A DNA stretch of 6,137 nucleotides, taken from assembly GCA_021795255.1 (NCBI GenBank), contig JAJYPQ010000260.1, forward strand, positions 1 to 6,137, written 5' to 3'. Positions 5,108 to 6,137 of the stretch are shown here, one piece after another. Each line of letters opens with the position of its first letter. Position 1 is the stretch's first letter. The DNA is from Pseudomonadota bacterium. GTDB taxonomy: Bacteria; Pseudomonadota; Gammaproteobacteria; Acidiferrobacterales; Acidiferrobacteraceae. The notes beneath the pieces are model-generated. The model saw only the letters and a list, made by a program, of their open reading frames with translations, was not told the DNA's origin and searched no databases. The position numbers and the translations under genes were made by a program.

Positions 5108-6088
5108 ATGACGACGCGCACCGCCATTGTTTTGTGTAACCTCGGGGGGCCGGACTGCCTCGCGGCCGTAGAACCGTTCTTGCGCAACCTCTTTTCCGAT
5201 CCCGATATCTTTCAGTTGCCGTTTGCAGCCCTCACCCAACGGGCGTTCGCGTATGCGCTCGCCCGCCGCCGGCGGGTGGAGGCGGGCCGCGGATACGCGG
5301 CGCTAGGCGGCGCATCCCCCATCGGGGCCAATACCCAAGATCAAGCGCGGGCCTTGGAGCAGGCCTTAGCGGATTTGAAGGCGCGGGTCTTTGTGTGCAT
5401 GCGTTACTGGCACCCTTTTACGGCCGAGGTCGTCGCTACTCTCAAGGCGGGCGGCTTCGAACGGGTAGTCCTGTTGCCGTTGTTCCCACAGTACTCTTTG
5501 ACCACGAGCGGCTCGGCGCGCAACGAATTCACGCGCCAATGTCACCGCCTCCACTACAGTCCCGATGTCCGATTCATCGGCTCATGGTATGAGGAGGAGG
5601 ATTATTTGCGCGGCATTATCGGGGACATCCGGGCGACTTTGGGCCGGTTTTCGGAGCCCGACCCCGGCCGGATCAGTCTGCTCTTGTCGGCGCACGGGGT
5701 GCCGAAGATGTTGATCGAGCGGGGTGATCCCTATCAGCGCGAGATCGAGGCCACCGCCGAGCGCGTGACAGCAGGTCTTGGTTGGCCGCACGTCACCTTG
5801 TGTTATCAAAGCCGAGTCGGGCCGCGCGAGTGGCTGAGGCCGTATGTCGATGACGTGATTCGCGACCAAGGGCGCGCCGGGGTAAGCCAGATATTGGTTT
5901 ACCCGATTGCCTTCGTGTCGGACCACATCGAGACGCTCTATGAACTCGGTATGACGTATGCCGCGCTGGCTGCAAAAGCGGGAGTGAGGGAATACCATGT
6001 TGTGCCCGGCCTCAACGACAACCCGTGCCTTATTAAGGCCCTGGAGCGTCTTTCGCGGGCCGCCCTTCAGGAAGAGAGGCGAGCGTGA
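5108..6088 (+). CDS. hemH: Ferrochelatase
   Basis: This 326-residue protein has ferrochelatase motifs throughout: NLGGPD at residues 11-16, GGASPI at 67-72, and LPLFPQYS at 123-130 followed by TTSGSA. LLLSAHGVP is at 191-199 with the catalytic His196, YQSRVGP at 233-239, and VSDHIETLYE at 270-279 with the conserved acidic Glu275. It inserts Fe(II) into protoporphyrin IX to make protoheme, the last step of the pathway, in the cytoplasm or at the inner membrane face. The length is that of a typical single-domain proteobacterial enzyme. No four-Cys [2Fe-2S] C-terminal motif is present. The ATG at 5108 is chosen because the family motif starts ten residues later; a GTG at 5081 in the same frame would add nine residues unlike the family. 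The stop overlaps the downstream thiD-like start by 4 bp (GTGA), so hemH and that gene are probably co-transcribed. Confidence 0.96.
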   Translation: MTTRTAIVLCNLGGPDCLAAVEPFLRNLFSDPDIFQLPFAALTQRAFAYALARRRRVEAGRGYAALGGASPIGANTQDQARALEQALADLKARVFVCMRYWHPFTAEVVATLKAGGFERVVLLPLFPQYSLTTSGSARNEFTRQCHRLHYSPDVRFIGSWYEEEDYLRGIIGDIRATLGRFSEPDPGRISLLLSAHGVPKMLIERGDPYQREIEATAERVTAGLGWPHVTLCYQSRVGPREWLRPYVDDVIRDQGRAGVSQILVYPIAFVSDHIETLYELGMTYAALAAKAGVREYHVVPGLNDNPCLIKALERLSRAALQEERRA

Positions 6089-6137
6089 ATCCACCTATCG
6101 TGCTGGTGTTTGCGGGTAATGATCCGACCGGCGGGGC
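6085..6137 (+). CDS. thiD: Hydroxymethylpyrimidine/phosphomethylpyrimidine kinase (5' end only)
   Basis: Only 17 codons are in the window. They read MNPPIVLVFAGNDPTGG, which matches the start of ThiD-type kinases, where a hydrophobic strand leads into AG(S/H/N)DPSGGAG. ThiD phosphorylates hydroxymethylpyrimidine and its monophosphate for thiamin diphosphate synthesis in the cytoplasm. The GTG start at 6085 overlaps the hemH stop, and a purine-rich AGAGAGGCGAG stretch just upstream can act as RBS. The call rests on this N-terminal motif alone; another ribokinase-family sugar or pyridoxal kinase is possible but less likely. Confidence 0.75.
   Translation, partial: MNPPIVLVFAGNDPTGG

Noticed and set aside
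5588..5604. GAGGAGGAGG run resembling a strong internal ribosome binding site in hemH
   Set aside because: It encodes an acidic Glu stretch within the intact ferrochelatase frame, and no plausible gene begins after it.
5582..6094. 170-residue minus-strand open frame across hemH
   Set aside because: It is antisense to conserved ferrochelatase motifs, with no RBS and no recognisable family features.

Overview
This GC-rich window (roughly 60% G+C by eye) looks like a chromosomal piece of a Gram-negative proteobacterium, most likely gammaproteobacterial or close to it. The evidence is the edge of an aryl polyene (APE) type pigment locus, a proteobacterial ferrochelatase, and a rubredoxin/thiD neighbourhood. 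The species cannot be named from the sequence alone. There are eight protein-coding genes, two of them cut by the window ends. I saw no RNA genes, insertion sequences or CRISPR arrays.

Left part (1-3256): the end of a probable APE biosynthesis cluster. On the + strand are the C-terminal part of a hotdog-fold 3-hydroxyacyl-ACP dehydratase (ApeP-like) and a complete 3-ketoacyl-ACP reductase of the FabG/SDR type (ApeQ-like), overlapping by 4 bp. They converge on two - strand genes. The first is a flavin-dependent halogenase-family protein (start 3256) that carries the WxWxIP motif and a Lys at the expected catalytic site. Downstream of it lies a family 2 glycosyltransferase that resembles the GT2 domain found in APE loci. 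Together they suggest that the polyene is built on an ACP by repeated reduction and dehydration, possibly halogenated on the aryl head, and modified or attached by a sugar-transfer step. The product itself is inference. The 124-bp gap between halogenase and glycosyltransferase holds two perfect palindromes.

Middle part (3387-5042, all - strand): ordinary housekeeping or accessory genes. Reading in the direction of transcription they are a rubredoxin, a YgjP-type zinc metallohydrolase starting at TTG two bases after the rubredoxin stop, and a TrhA/hemolysin III-type seven-helix membrane protein. Terminator-like hairpins follow the metallohydrolase and trhA genes.

Right part (5108-6137, + strand): hemH (ferrochelatase, last step of protoheme synthesis) is divergent from the rubredoxin. 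It overlaps by 4 bp the start of a kinase gene that looks like thiD (thiamin pyrimidine kinase). The hemH start has a TACAAT -10-like element placed so that the transcript would be nearly or fully leaderless. I found no clearly unprecedented system. The most interesting element is the halogenase plus stand-alone GT2 at the border of an APE-type locus.
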